From the NCBI GenBank assembly GCA_030658975.1, contig JAUSBL010000093.1, positions 1 through 64,000 of the forward strand: a stretch of 64,000 bases of DNA, written 5' to 3'. The position numbers and the translations under genes are program-made. Positions 18,824-28,907 of the stretch are shown piece by piece; positions within the stretch are counted from its first letter, which is position 1, and every line of letters begins with the position of its first letter. The DNA comes from Candidatus Latescibacterota bacterium (GTDB taxonomy: Bacteria > Krumholzibacteriota > Krumholzibacteriia > LZORAL124-64-63). Below the pieces are notes generated by a model. The model worked only from the letters and a program-made list of their open reading frames with translations. It was not told the DNA's origin and did no database searches.

Positions 18824-20509
18824 CTACTTCACCAGCTGCACGGTGCCGTTCTGCGTGAAGCCGCTGCCGCTCAGGCGCAGGAAGTACGTGCCCGAGGACA
18901 GGCCGGAGGGCGCGAACACCGTGGTGTGCTCGCCGGCTTCGACGTTCCCGTCGACCAGCACGGCCACTTCGCGGCCGCGCATGTCGAAGGCCTTCAGGCT
19001 CACGTGGCCGCTGCGCGGCACGCTGAACCGGACGGCGGTCGAGGGGTTGAACGGGTTCGGGTAGCTGGCCAGCACCGCGTGCGGGGCGGCCGCCGGGCCG
19101 TCGCCGACCGCGGTCACGTAGGCCGTGCCCTGGGGATTGAAGTTCGTCCAGCCGGCGGTCCACTGCTGGTCCATCGGCAGGGCGGGGTCGAAGGCGCCGC
19201 GGTACGTGGTGACCGCGAAGCCGGCCAGGGCGGGCGCGCTGAAGTCGGCGGTGCCGATCAGTTCGGAGCCGGCCGCCGGCACCGGGTTCGGGTTGTTGAG
19301 GTCGCTCAGGTCGGTCAGGCCGATGGCGCTGGGGTTGCGCGGGGCCGTGCCGGTGTTGGCGTAGGCGGGCGTGTTGTACCAGGTGACGACGCCGGCCCAG
19401 CGGCCCTCGTCGTGCACCGTGGCCGAGCCGGGCTCGAGCACCGAGGCCTGGAGGCTGAGGTTGCGGACCTGCAGGACGTCGGTCAGGGCGCTGGCCTGGG
19501 TGAAGGCGTCGCGGATCGACATGCCCCAGGGGTAGCCCATGATGACCGAGTTGTAGATGCTGGTGCGGGTCGAGCGGCGCAGCACGGCGGCGTGCTGGAA
19601 CTTGTGGCCCACGGGCAGGTTGCCGACCAGGGCGTCGGTGCGCTCGGGCCCGATCAGGGTGACGTTCGAGAAGTGGGGGTGGGTGAACGGCGTCGCCTGG
19701 GAGGTCGAGCTGCCGTCGTTGTCCGACTCGAAGCCGTTGGTCTCGCCTGTGGGATCCCACAGGTTCAGGTCCTTGATGCCGAAGGCGAACTGGACGTTGC
19801 CCGTGAAGCCGAAGTCGGTGTCGAACTCGTCGTCGGTGACGCCGAAGCACACCAGGTGGTCGCAGTTCACGGTGCCGCCGAACCACTCGTAGCCGTCGTC
19901 GAACGAGTAGCTGACCTGGACGTGGTGGATCTCCGTGCCGGCGCCCACGCCGCCCATGGTCAGGCCGTTGACCTCGTTATTGAGCTGGAAGCGGTAGCCG
20001 CAGTACTCGATGCGGACGTACTTGAACACGCCGCTGTCGTCGTTGGGGTTCGAGCCGCCGTAGGTGCCGCCGATGATGCCGCCCTCGATCAGGGGATCGA
20101 CCTTGTTCACCGGTGCGCGGCCCAGGATCATGACGCCGCCCCAATCGCCGGGGGCGCGCTGCCCCTCCAGCTTGCGGCTGGTGAAGACGATGGGCTGCTC
20201 GGCGGTGCCCTCGGCGTAGATCTTGGCGCCGCGGGTGATGATCAGCGTGGCCGCGGTGTCGGCCTGGCAGACCGTGCCGGCGGGGATGGTCAGGGTGTAG
20301 CCGTTCTCCACGTAGTAGAGGCCGGTCAGGGTGTAGAGGGTATCGGGGGACAGGGTGCGGTTCCAGGTCTGGGAGTAGCCGGTCCGGCCGGAGTTCAGGC
20401 CAGGACCGAGGATCGCCTGTCCTTGGTAGACGGGCGGCGGCGTGGCCTCGGCCACGGCGCCCAGACCCATCAGCAGGATCAGGGCGATCAGCAGCGGTTT
20501 GGTCTTCAT
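18824..20509 (-). CDS. Secreted protein with C-terminal FlgD-Ig/T9SS-type A-like sorting domain
   Basis: Signal peptide MKTKPLLIALILLMGLGAVAEA; repeats IHHVQVSYSFDDGYEWFGG; C-terminal ASYPNPFNPSTAVRFSVPRSGHVSLKAFDMRGREVAVLVDG. Confidence 0.85.
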   Translation of the reverse strand: MKTKPLLIALILLMGLGAVAEATPPPVYQGQAILGPGLNSGRTGYSQTWNRTLSPDTLYTLTGLYYVENGYTLTIPAGTVCQADTAATLIITRGAKIYAEGTAEQPIVFTSRKLEGQRAPGDWGGVMILGRAPVNKVDPLIEGGIIGGTYGGSNPNDDSGVFKYVRIEYCGYRFQLNNEVNGLTMGGVGAGTEIHHVQVSYSFDDGYEWFGGTVNCDHLVCFGVTDDEFDTDFGFTGNVQFAFGIKDLNLWDPTGETNGFESDNDGSSTSQATPFTHPHFSNVTLIGPERTDALVGNLPVGHKFQHAAVLRRSTRTSIYNSVIMGYPWGMSIRDAFTQASALTDVLQVRNLSLQASVLEPGSATVHDEGRWAGVVTWYNTPAYANTGTAPRNPSAIGLTDLSDLNNPNPVPAAGSELIGTADFSAPALAGFAVTTYRGAFDPALPMDQQWTAGWTNFNPQGTAYVTAVGDGPAAAPHAVLASYPNPFNPSTAVRFSVPRSGHVSLKAFDMRGREVAVLVDGNVEAGEHTTVFAPSGLSSGTYFLRLSGSGFTQNGTVQLVK

Positions 20510-20765
20510 GGAGTATCTCCTCCCGTGTGGTGGTGTCGCGGGTTGTCGTTTCATCATCGTTCTCCCCGGCATCCGTGCGGTCCCGTCCCGCGTCGCCGTC
20601 GTGTCGTCGTCAAGTCAAGGACCCGCGAATGGAAGCGGATCACGTGCGGATTGGCGACGGCTCGGCTCGACGTTCCCGGTCGGATCTCTCGAGCGATCTC
20701 GCGTTCTTCGGCGGTCGTACCTCCCTGGCCGGCGGTGGCGGACCGGCGGGCGCGCCGCGGCGCGC

Positions 20766-23564
20766 TCACAGGTCCAAGCTGAACGAAAGGGCGAAGCTCA
20801 CGCCCCGGGTGATCTTCTGGTAGGGCCGTCCCTCGTCGCCGAGGGTGATCTCCTCGTCCTCGTCGAGCAGGTTGCGGGCGGTGGCCTTGAGCTTCCATCC
20901 CTTGCCGAGCGCCTGCGACAGGGCGGCGTCGAGCTGGCGGCGCGACTCCTCGTAGGCGTCCTCGTCGCGCGAGTCGCCCACGGCGTCCAGGCGGCGGCCG
21001 ATGCGGTTGTACAGGACGCTGGCGTGGGTGCCCCAGCCCGCCTGCCGCCAGGCGAGCGACAGGTTCAGGGACCAGGGCGACTGCCCCTGCATGACGCGCT
21101 CCTTGACCGTGTCGATCCGCTCGCCCTGCTCGTTGGTCTGCGAGTCCACGTACTCGATCGCCGAGGTCACGCGCGTGTAGTTGGCCGTCACGGTGAAGGG
21201 GGCCAGCGCGCCCCAGAAGCTGCCCAGGCCGCGGCGGTACTCCAGCTCGTAGCCCTCGTTCGTGCCGCGCTCCGAGTTGAACCAGGTGCGCACGAAGCGC
21301 TCGGGCGAAGGGATGAGGCGCTCCTCGATGGCGTCGACGAAGGTCTTGCGGAACCAGCTCGCCGCGACGACCTCGCCCTCCCGGGGGAAGAACTCCAGCC
21401 GGACGTCGTAGTTGTCGACGGTGGCGCGCTTGAGCGCGGGGTTGCCCTTGACGTTCTGGAAGGTGTTGAAGTCGAAGTACAGCACGTCGGACATCTCGCG
21501 GAACTCGGGCCGGTTCACCGAGGCGTAGTAGGCCAGCCGCAGGTTCAGCCGGTCGGACGCGCGCCAGGTGAAGTTGCCCGAGGGCAGGGCGTCGCGGTGG
21601 TCGATGCGCGAGAGGACCGACGTGGTGTCCCCGGCCTCGGCGCGCGTGAGGACCTGCTGGTCGGAATCCTCCCAGCGCACGCCGCCGGTCAGGCGCAGGT
21701 CGAGCCCGCCGAGGCGCAGTTCCCGGTCGTACATCGCGTACCAGGTGCGCAGCTCGTGGGTGCCCTGGTAGGCGCCCGTGAAGACGGTGATCGGGACGAA
21801 GCGGAACTTCCCGGGCCCGAAGTTTTCCGGGATGAAGATGCTCCCGGTCCCCCACTGCGTGATGCCGGCGTTGACGCCGGTGATCTGGGAGGCGTCGGCT
21901 GCGAAAGCGTCGATGCCGTAGGCGCGTTCCCGCGACTCGCGGCCCGCGCCGGTCTTGAACTCGCCGCCCAGCAGGGGCAGGTGGGCGTCCAGACCGCCGC
22001 CCTCGCCGTCCTCGGTCAGGGCCGACCAGGTGCGGTAGTTCTCCTTGTGGGTGTAGGACTCGTCGGCGGTGAGGCTGTACTCGATGTGCTTGCGGTCGGG
22101 TTCGGCGGCGTCCGAGGACGAACGGTGCCAGTTCCAGGAGAAGCCGGGCGCCAGATCCCCGTCGGCGAAATCGTGCTCGCCGCCGAGCTGCGCCAGCCGC
22201 ATTTCGCGCTGGTTCCAGACGATGGTCTGCCGCGTCGTCGGGCCGGCGTTCTCGTCGTCGCCCGCCATGAACTGCACCTTCTCCTTCGCCGCACGGCTGG
22301 CGTTGGTCTTGAGGCTCAGCTTGTGGCGCTCCGAAAGTTTGAGGTTCACGTTCGCCAGGGCGCCGATCAGCAGGCTCGACTCGTGGCGCACGCCGGTCAT
22401 GTTCCAGGGGCGCGATTCCAGGATGATGTCCTCGAGCGGGTCCGGCATGTCGACGACGAGCACGGACAACGGGCTGTCGGTGTACTCCTCGGTGTTGCGG
22501 GCGGTCTTGTAGGAGAGAGCCGCCACCAGGCCCAGCTCGCGCGCGCCCCACCGCCAGCGGTCCCCGTAGGAGAAGCCCAGCGAGCGGTCCAGGGGCGCCT
22601 TGCCGCGTCGCGGCGTCCAGTTGTTGGGCAGGGCCCGCGCCAGTTCGTTGCCGGTCAGGCCCTGCGGCAGGGCGCGTGCGCCGTCGTCCTGGCCCAGCCA
22701 GTCGCGGCCGCTGCCGGTCGAGGTCCAGAAGGGTTCGGTCGAGGTGCCCTCGCCGTAGCCGGCGGACCAGTTCCAGCGCAGCGAGCGCGTGTCCGGGAAC
22801 TCCAGGGTGCTCACCTTCACGAAGCCGCCGCTGAAGTCGCCCGGCAGGTCCGGGGTGGCGGTCTTCACGACCACGGTGTTGGCCAGCAGGTTGGCCGGGA
22901 TCATGTCGAAGGAGAAGCTCTTGCGGTCGGTGTCGGTGTCGGTGCTGGTCACCGCGACGCCGTTCAGCGAGGTGCCGTTGTAGCGGTCGGTCACGCCGCG
23001 CACGAAGACGTACTTGTCGTCCACGATCGAGAGGCCCGTCACGCGCCGCAGGGCGTCGCTGCTGGTGCCGTCGGGGGACTGGGCGATCTGGGCGGCGCTG
23101 ATCGCGTCGCCGATGGTCACTTCCTTCATGCGCTCGACCAGGACACCGGTGTCCGTGGACAGGACCCGCTCCCCGGTCACCCGCAGATCCTCGAGCTGGA
23201 AGGCGCGGGCGCCTTCGTCGTCGGTTTCGGCGCCCAGCGGCCGGCCCAGCCGGATGCGCAGGACGGTCTCGCCCTGCAGTTCCACGGCCACGGCCGTGAC
23301 GGTCTCGGCGGGCCGGTCCTCGAAGCTCACCCGCAGGTCGTACATGGCCGGGGCCGGTACGGCGATGGTGAAGCGCCCGTCGAGATCGGTGGTCGCGCCG
23401 GCGGCGGTGCCCACGACCAGGACGCTCGCGCCGGCGATGGGCGCGCCCGACGCGTCGTCGATGACGACCCCGCTGATCGCGCCCTGCTGGGCGTGGGCGG
23501 GGGCGGCGAGCGACAGCAGGAGCAGGGCGGCGGCGGCCGGGATCGGGAGTCGGCGTTCGTTCAT
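20766..23564 (-). CDS. TonB-dependent outer-membrane receptor with N-terminal carboxypeptidase-regulatory-like domain
   Basis: Signal peptide; GAISGVVIDDASGAPIAGASVLVVGTAAGATTDLDGRFTI; plug LRRVTGLSIVDDKYVFVRGVTDRYNGTSLNG; C-terminal SFALSFSLDL. Confidence 0.93.
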   Translation of the reverse strand: MNERRLPIPAAAALLLLSLAAPAHAQQGAISGVVIDDASGAPIAGASVLVVGTAAGATTDLDGRFTIAVPAPAMYDLRVSFEDRPAETVTAVAVELQGETVLRIRLGRPLGAETDDEGARAFQLEDLRVTGERVLSTDTGVLVERMKEVTIGDAISAAQIAQSPDGTSSDALRRVTGLSIVDDKYVFVRGVTDRYNGTSLNGVAVTSTDTDTDRKSFSFDMIPANLLANTVVVKTATPDLPGDFSGGFVKVSTLEFPDTRSLRWNWSAGYGEGTSTEPFWTSTGSGRDWLGQDDGARALPQGLTGNELARALPNNWTPRRGKAPLDRSLGFSYGDRWRWGARELGLVAALSYKTARNTEEYTDSPLSVLVVDMPDPLEDIILESRPWNMTGVRHESSLLIGALANVNLKLSERHKLSLKTNASRAAKEKVQFMAGDDENAGPTTRQTIVWNQREMRLAQLGGEHDFADGDLAPGFSWNWHRSSSDAAEPDRKHIEYSLTADESYTHKENYRTWSALTEDGEGGGLDAHLPLLGGEFKTGAGRESRERAYGIDAFAADASQITGVNAGITQWGTGSIFIPENFGPGKFRFVPITVFTGAYQGTHELRTWYAMYDRELRLGGLDLRLTGGVRWEDSDQQVLTRAEAGDTTSVLSRIDHRDALPSGNFTWRASDRLNLRLAYYASVNRPEFREMSDVLYFDFNTFQNVKGNPALKRATVDNYDVRLEFFPREGEVVAASWFRKTFVDAIEERLIPSPERFVRTWFNSERGTNEGYELEYRRGLGSFWGALAPFTVTANYTRVTSAIEYVDSQTNEQGERIDTVKERVMQGQSPWSLNLSLAWRQAGWGTHASVLYNRIGRRLDAVGDSRDEDAYEESRRQLDAALSQALGKGWKLKATARNLLDEDEEITLGDEGRPYQKITRGVSFALSFSLDL

Positions 23565-23833
23565 GCGTCGGTGCGTCCCTGGTCGGGGTGGCGTGGGCGT
23601 CGCGGCCGATGGTCGCGGATCGAGGGAAAGTCTAGCTGCGCAATGTGCGCGGGAAGTTCAAGCTCGCCGAGAATTCGGCTAATCGGATGTGAAGCGGCTG
23701 TGAACGGCTCCGCCTTCATGCAGTTTTCACGCGCCGTTCGCTTCTTCTCCACAATCCGAAGCTAGACTGCGCTCGGATGACGGACCGGTTTCGCCGGCGC
23801 CGACGCGCCGCCACCGCTCAGGAAGGACCAGGC

Positions 23834-24586
23834 ATGGCCAGATTCTCCGTGTTCCTCGCGCTGCTGGGCTGGCTGGCGGCCGCCGCCGCCCAGGCGCAGA
23901 CGCCGGACGTGCGCGGCACCGTGGACGGCACCCTCGGCGTCCAGCAGCAGACCCAGGTCCGCAAGGACGAGTGGGCGCAGCAGGCGGGGACGCTGCAGTC
24001 CCGCTACCGGTCGGCGAAGGCCGACGTCGCCTACCTCGAGGCGCGGCGCGACTACCAGGCCGGCCAGGTGCAGGCGCTCGAGGCCCGGATCGCGGAATTC
24101 GAACGGCGGCTCGGCGAGGCCGTGCGCCTGCGCAACGGGATCGGCGACACCCTGTCGGTGATCCTGGGCCGGCTGGAGACGCACGTGGCGCGGGACCTGC
24201 CGTTCCTGCCCGAAGAGCGGGCGCGCCGCCTCGAGTCGCTGAAGGCGGAGCTGGCCCGGCCCGACGTCTCGTCGGCCGAGAAGCTGCGCCGGCTGCTCGA
24301 GGCGCTGCAGGTGGAGGCGGGCTACGGCGGCACGGTGGAATTGGGAGAGCAGGTGATCAGCCTCGACGGCTCCCCTCTGAACGTCGACGTGCTGAAGATC
24401 GGCCGGCTGTCGCTTTTCTGGCGCACGCCCGACGGCAAGCGCGTCGGCGAGTACGACCGCGCGTCGGCCGGCTGGAGCGAGCTGCCCCGCAAGCACGCGC
24501 GCAACATCGGCACGGCCATGGACATGGCGGCCCGCATGCGCCCGACCGAACTGATCGCCCTGCCGCTCGGGAGGGTCACGCCATGA
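23834..24586 (+). CDS. DUF3450 family periplasmic coiled-coil protein
   Basis: Signal peptide then coiled coil; VDVLKIGRLSLFWRTPDGKRVGEYDRASAGW; upstream of ExbB-like genes. Confidence 0.85.
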   Translation: MARFSVFLALLGWLAAAAAQAQTPDVRGTVDGTLGVQQQTQVRKDEWAQQAGTLQSRYRSAKADVAYLEARRDYQAGQVQALEARIAEFERRLGEAVRLRNGIGDTLSVILGRLETHVARDLPFLPEERARRLESLKAELARPDVSSAEKLRRLLEALQVEAGYGGTVELGEQVISLDGSPLNVDVLKIGRLSLFWRTPDGKRVGEYDRASAGWSELPRKHARNIGTAMDMAARMRPTELIALPLGRVTP

Positions 24587-26007
24587 AGATGCGCAACGCG
24601 TTGATCGCGGCCGCACTGGTGCTGCTCGCGGCGGCGGCCCAGGGACAGGACGTGCGCGAGGCGGCCCGCAAGGCGGACGCCGACCGCTCTCGCGCCGAGA
24701 CCGAAGCCCTCGCCGCGGAGGAGCGGATCCTCGCCGACGGAGCAGCCCTGACCGCGAAGGTCGGCGAGCTCGAACGGCGGCGGCAGGGACTGGACGACGA
24801 ACTGGCGGCCCTGGAGCGCCGCCGCGAGGCCGGCGAGCGGCGCCTGGCCGAGATGGAGCAGGCCTGGGCCGAGAGCGAGCTGGAGTTCCGCGAGATCTCC
24901 GGCAACGTGCGGCTGGCGGCCCGCGACCTCGAGGCGATGCTCGTGCAGTCGCCCCTGACGGCGACCACACCGGGACGGCCGGGGCTGGTCGCGCCCATCC
25001 TCGACAGCGGGTACTTCCCCGGCGTGGACGACGTCTCCAGGATGACGGGCCTCTACTTCGACGAGATCGCCCGCTCGGGCCAGGTGATCCTGGGCGAGGC
25101 GCCCTTCGTGAACCGCGCCGGCGAGGAGGTCACGGGCCAGGTGATGACGATCGGCAAGTTCACCGCGCTCTACCGGCACGGGGGAGAGACGGGCTTCCTG
25201 CGCTACATGCCCGAGTCCGCCCGGTTCATCGCCCTTTCCTCGCTGCCCGGCCGCGGCATGCGTTCGCTGCTGGACAAGTACATGACCGGGCGCGGCGAAG
25301 CGGTCATCGTCGACCTGTCGGGCGGCGCCGCCCTGAACGCGGTCACCCAGCGCCGCGGCTTCCGCGAGGAGATGCGCGCCGGCGGCCCCCTGATGTACCC
25401 CCTGGGCCTCATCGCGCTGGCCGCGCTGACCATCGTGGTCTACAAGGTGCGGTTCCTCAACAAGGTCGGGCGCAACACCGACAAGTACATGACCCGCGTG
25501 AACCGCCTGGCGGCCGAGGGCAACTGGCACGAGTGCGAGGACATCGTGCGCCGCCACAAGGGCGAGCACTCCCCGGTCAACCACGTCATCGAAGCCGGCC
25601 TGCTCGCGCGCCACGAGGACCGCGAAACGCTCGAGAGCGTCCTGCAGGAGTCCATCCTGCGCGAACTGCCGCGCCTGGAGCGGGGCCTCTCGACCCTGGC
25701 CATCTTCGGCGCGGTGGCGCCGCTGCTGGGGCTGCTCGGCACCGTCACCGGCATGATCGACACCTTCCGGGTGATCACCCTGTTCGGCACCGGCGACCCG
25801 AAGCTCATGTCCGGGGGCATCAGCGAGGCTCTGATCACGACCGAGGTCGGCCTGTTCGTCGCCATCCCCATCATGCTGCTGCACACGTTCCTGTCGCGGC
25901 GCGTCGAGGAGATCATCGGCGAGATGGAGGAGAAGGCCGTCTCCCTGACGAACATCATCCACAAGGAGCAGCGGCGGCATGCCGACACAACTGCAGTTCG
26001 CGCTTGA
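24583..26007 (+). CDS. MotA/TolQ/ExbB proton channel protein with N-terminal periplasmic extension (TtpC-like)
   Basis: N-terminal coiled coil; C-terminal LSTLAIFGAVAPLLGLLGTVTGMIDTFRVITLFGTGDPKLMSGGISEALITTEVGLFVAIP. Confidence 0.92.
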   Translation: MKMRNALIAAALVLLAAAAQGQDVREAARKADADRSRAETEALAAEERILADGAALTAKVGELERRRQGLDDELAALERRREAGERRLAEMEQAWAESELEFREISGNVRLAARDLEAMLVQSPLTATTPGRPGLVAPILDSGYFPGVDDVSRMTGLYFDEIARSGQVILGEAPFVNRAGEEVTGQVMTIGKFTALYRHGGETGFLRYMPESARFIALSSLPGRGMRSLLDKYMTGRGEAVIVDLSGGAALNAVTQRRGFREEMRAGGPLMYPLGLIALAALTIVVYKVRFLNKVGRNTDKYMTRVNRLAAEGNWHECEDIVRRHKGEHSPVNHVIEAGLLARHEDRETLESVLQESILRELPRLERGLSTLAIFGAVAPLLGLLGTVTGMIDTFRVITLFGTGDPKLMSGGISEALITTEVGLFVAIPIMLLHTFLSRRVEEIIGEMEEKAVSLTNIIHKEQRRHADTTAVRA

Positions 26008-26611
26008 GTACCTGCACTCCGGCGGCTGGGTCATGGTCCCGATCGGGATCTGCTCGGTGGCCATGTGGATGTTCATCGTCGAGCGGTTGCAGGCATTCCG
26101 CGTGCTCGGGAGCGGCGACGTGACGATCGCGGAGGCGATCGGGGCCGTATCCGGCGGCGCCGCGCTGCGCCCCGTCGACGGGCTGCGGGCCAGGCTGGTG
26201 CGCGACTTCCTCGCCGAGCGGTCCGGCTATCCGGACCTCGACGGCGAGATCGTGCGGCACAGCGCCATGAAGCTGCGCAACGCCCTGCGCGCGCGCCTGG
26301 CGGCCATCGCGGTGCTGGCCGCCGTGGCGCCGCTGCTGGGCCTGCTGGGCACGGTGCTGGGCATGATCGCGACCTTCGACGTGATCGCCTTCTTCGGCAC
26401 GAGCAACGCCAAGGCGATGGCCGGCGGCATCTCCGTCGCCCTGATCACGACCCAGAGCGGCCTGATCGTGGCCATCCCGGGCCTCTACATCAGCGGCAAC
26501 CTGTCCCGCAAGGCCAAGCACCTCGAGATCATGCTCGACGAGATCACCACGGTGCTCGTGCGCCACGTCCGCGGCCAGACGTCGTTCTCCCGGGAGGCTG
26601 GATCGTCATGA
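25979..26611 (+). CDS. exbB: MotA/TolQ/ExbB proton channel family protein
   Basis: LAAVAPLLGLLGTVLGMIATFDVIAFFGTSNAKAMAGGISVALITTQSGLIVAIPGL. Confidence 0.93.
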   Translation: MPTQLQFALEYLHSGGWVMVPIGICSVAMWMFIVERLQAFRVLGSGDVTIAEAIGAVSGGAALRPVDGLRARLVRDFLAERSGYPDLDGEIVRHSAMKLRNALRARLAAIAVLAAVAPLLGLLGTVLGMIATFDVIAFFGTSNAKAMAGGISVALITTQSGLIVAIPGLYISGNLSRKAKHLEIMLDEITTVLVRHVRGQTSFSREAGSS

Positions 26612-27024
26612 TCAACGTTCGCAGGTCCCTGCGCGGGGGCGACAAGGTCAACATCGACATGGGGCCGCTCATCGACATGGTGTTCCTGCTGCTGATCTTC
26701 TTCGTGGTGACCACGAGCTTCGTCAAGGAGTCCGGTGTCGACGTGCAGCGCTCGACGGCGGCCACGGCCGAGGTCAAGGAGCGCGGCAACATCATGGTGG
26801 GCCTGACCGTCGACGGCGAGGTCTGGTTCGACGGCGAGCGGGTGGACGTGCGCAGCGTGCGCGCCCACGTCGAGCGGGCCCTGGCCGAGGACCCCGAGAG
26901 CGGCGTGGTCATCGTCGCCGACAAGAAGAGCGAGACCGGCCTGGTCGTGCAGATCATGGACCAGTGCCGCCTGGCCGGCGCCAGGGACGTCAGCCTGGCC
27001 GCGAACCGCGGGGACGGCGAATGA
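26608..27024 (+). CDS. exbD: Biopolymer transport protein ExbD/TolR
   Basis: VNIDMGPLIDMVFLLLIFFVVTTSF, DKKSETGLVVQIMDQCRLAGARDVSLA. Confidence 0.93.
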   Translation: MINVRRSLRGGDKVNIDMGPLIDMVFLLLIFFVVTTSFVKESGVDVQRSTAATAEVKERGNIMVGLTVDGEVWFDGERVDVRSVRAHVERALAEDPESGVVIVADKKSETGLVVQIMDQCRLAGARDVSLAANRGDGE

Positions 27025-27665
27025 AAGGCGCAGCGTCGCTCGACGGCGGTCCGCGCCGCTGGGTCGGCCCGGCCCTGCTCGCGGCGCTGCTGGTGAACCT
27101 GGCCCTGCTCGTGCTCACCATGCAGCTGACGAAGCACCGCCGCGCGCCCCAGGACATCAGCGAGCCGGCGGGCATCAACCTCGTGACGCTGGCGCCGCCC
27201 GAGCCGCCCCGGCAGGAGGAGGTCGCTCCCCCCGCCAGGCCCGAACCGACGCCGCAGCTGGACTTCACGCCGGATCTGACGCCGCCCCCCCTGGATTTCG
27301 GCGGCGTGGACCTGGGCCCGGCCGTGAGCGTCAACCTGGGCGGGATCAACGCGGCGCCCGTCGTCGAGGAAGTGATCTTCGAGTCCTTCGAGCTGGACCA
27401 GCCGCCCCAGGTCGAGATGAGGGTGCCCCCGGTCTATCCCTTCAAGGCGCGCGAGCAGGGGATCACCGGCGCGGTGCAGGTGAAGCTCAAGATCAACGTG
27501 GACGGCAGCGTCGGGCGCGTCGTCATCCTCGACGCGCGGCCCAAGGGACTGTTCGAGGACGCGGTCCGCCAGTGCGTGCCGCGCTGGCGCTTCCGGCCGG
27601 GCATGGTCGCCGGGGAGGCCGTTACCTCGTGGGCCGTCACGACGCTGAACTTCGAACTGGAATGA
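27021..27665 (+). CDS. tonB: TonB energy transducer
   Basis: Single N-terminal TM, Pro-rich linker, C-terminal PPVYPFKAREQGITGAVQVKLKINVDGSVGRVVILDARPKGLFEDAVRQCVPRWRFRPG. Confidence 0.93.
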   Translation: MKGAASLDGGPRRWVGPALLAALLVNLALLVLTMQLTKHRRAPQDISEPAGINLVTLAPPEPPRQEEVAPPARPEPTPQLDFTPDLTPPPLDFGGVDLGPAVSVNLGGINAAPVVEEVIFESFELDQPPQVEMRVPPVYPFKAREQGITGAVQVKLKINVDGSVGRVVILDARPKGLFEDAVRQCVPRWRFRPGMVAGEAVTSWAVTTLNFELE

Positions 27666-28891
27666 ACGGAGGGGTTGCCGTGAGGTCGAGCCGCCGGGCC
27701 CTCGCCGTTGTCGCGCTGCTGCTGGCGGCGGGCGCTGCCGCATCGGCGCAGACGGCGCTTCAGCCCGTACCCCGGACTGCGCCCGTGGCCACGCTGGCCG
27801 ACGTGCCGAGCCGGGCCCGCCTGGGCATCGTCAAGGCCCTGCAGGCCCGCGGCGCCGGCCGCGCCGAGGAGGCGGTGCAGCTGCTGCAGACGGAGCTGCG
27901 CGAGCGCCCGCAGGAGGACCACTGGCTGCTGCGTCACCATCTCGGGATGTCCCTGATGCAGGCCAAGCGGCCCGCCGAGGCCGCGGCGCAGTTCGATGCC
28001 GTTGTGGCGACCGAACCGCGCCACGCCGAGAGCTGGCTGGGTCTCGGCCAGTGCGCCTACGAGACCGGCGATTTCGCGACGGCCGGGCGCGCCCTCGACG
28101 AGGGTTTCCGCCGCAACCCGCGCAAGGATCCGTCGCTGCTGTACTTCGCGGGCGTCGCCTATCTGCAGGGGGGGCGACCGGATCTGGCTGCAGGGTTGCT
28201 GGAGCAACTCGCGGGCGGCTTCTACGGCCGCCCCCAGCTCGATGCGTTCCGCGCCCTGATCGCCGCCAGCCTGGAACTCAAGGATCCCGAGCGGGGGCGC
28301 CGCGCCGCCGACGCCATGCTGGCGGCGTACCCCGCGGATCCGGACGCCTGGCGGTTGGCCTTCCAGCAGGCGGCGGCCGTCGGCGACCACCGCCGCGCGG
28401 CGGTCGACCTGACCGTCGTCGACTACCTGCAGCCGCTGCAGGGACGTGAGCGCTTCCAGCTGGGCGACCTGTACCGCGCCGCCGGCGCGCCTTCCGAGGC
28501 GGGTCGTCACTACGAACAGGCCGTCAGCGACACCAGCGGCACCGACGACTACGAGCGGCTGGCCACGGCCTGGCTGTCGGCCCACGAGCCGCAGCGCGCG
28601 CGGGAAACGCTGAAGCTGGCGCTCGCCCGCAAGCCGACGGTGCGCTTCTGGGCCCTGCTCGGCGACCTGGAACTGGCGCAGGAACAGCACGCCGCGGCCC
28701 TCGCGGCCTTCACGGAGTCCCTGGCACTCGACCCGGATCAGGGCCGGATCCGTCTCATGGCCGGTTTCTGCGCTCTGGAGGCGGGCGATCTCGCGGCAGC
28801 CAGGGCCCACCTGGAACTGGCCGCCGTGTTTCCGGAACAGACCGCCAGCGCCACCCAGCTGCTGCAGCGGGCGACTCCGGCGCAACCGTGA
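27662..28891 (+). CDS. TPR-repeat periplasmic protein
   Basis: Signal peptide and tandem TPR-like repeats; ATGA overlap with tonB. Confidence 0.85.
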   Translation: MNGGVAVRSSRRALAVVALLLAAGAAASAQTALQPVPRTAPVATLADVPSRARLGIVKALQARGAGRAEEAVQLLQTELRERPQEDHWLLRHHLGMSLMQAKRPAEAAAQFDAVVATEPRHAESWLGLGQCAYETGDFATAGRALDEGFRRNPRKDPSLLYFAGVAYLQGGRPDLAAGLLEQLAGGFYGRPQLDAFRALIAASLELKDPERGRRAADAMLAAYPADPDAWRLAFQQAAAVGDHRRAAVDLTVVDYLQPLQGRERFQLGDLYRAAGAPSEAGRHYEQAVSDTSGTDDYERLATAWLSAHEPQRARETLKLALARKPTVRFWALLGDLELAQEQHAAALAAFTESLALDPDQGRIRLMAGFCALEAGDLAAARAHLELAAVFPEQTASATQLLQRATPAQP

Positions 28892-28907
28892 TCGGGGCGG
28901 GTGGCCG

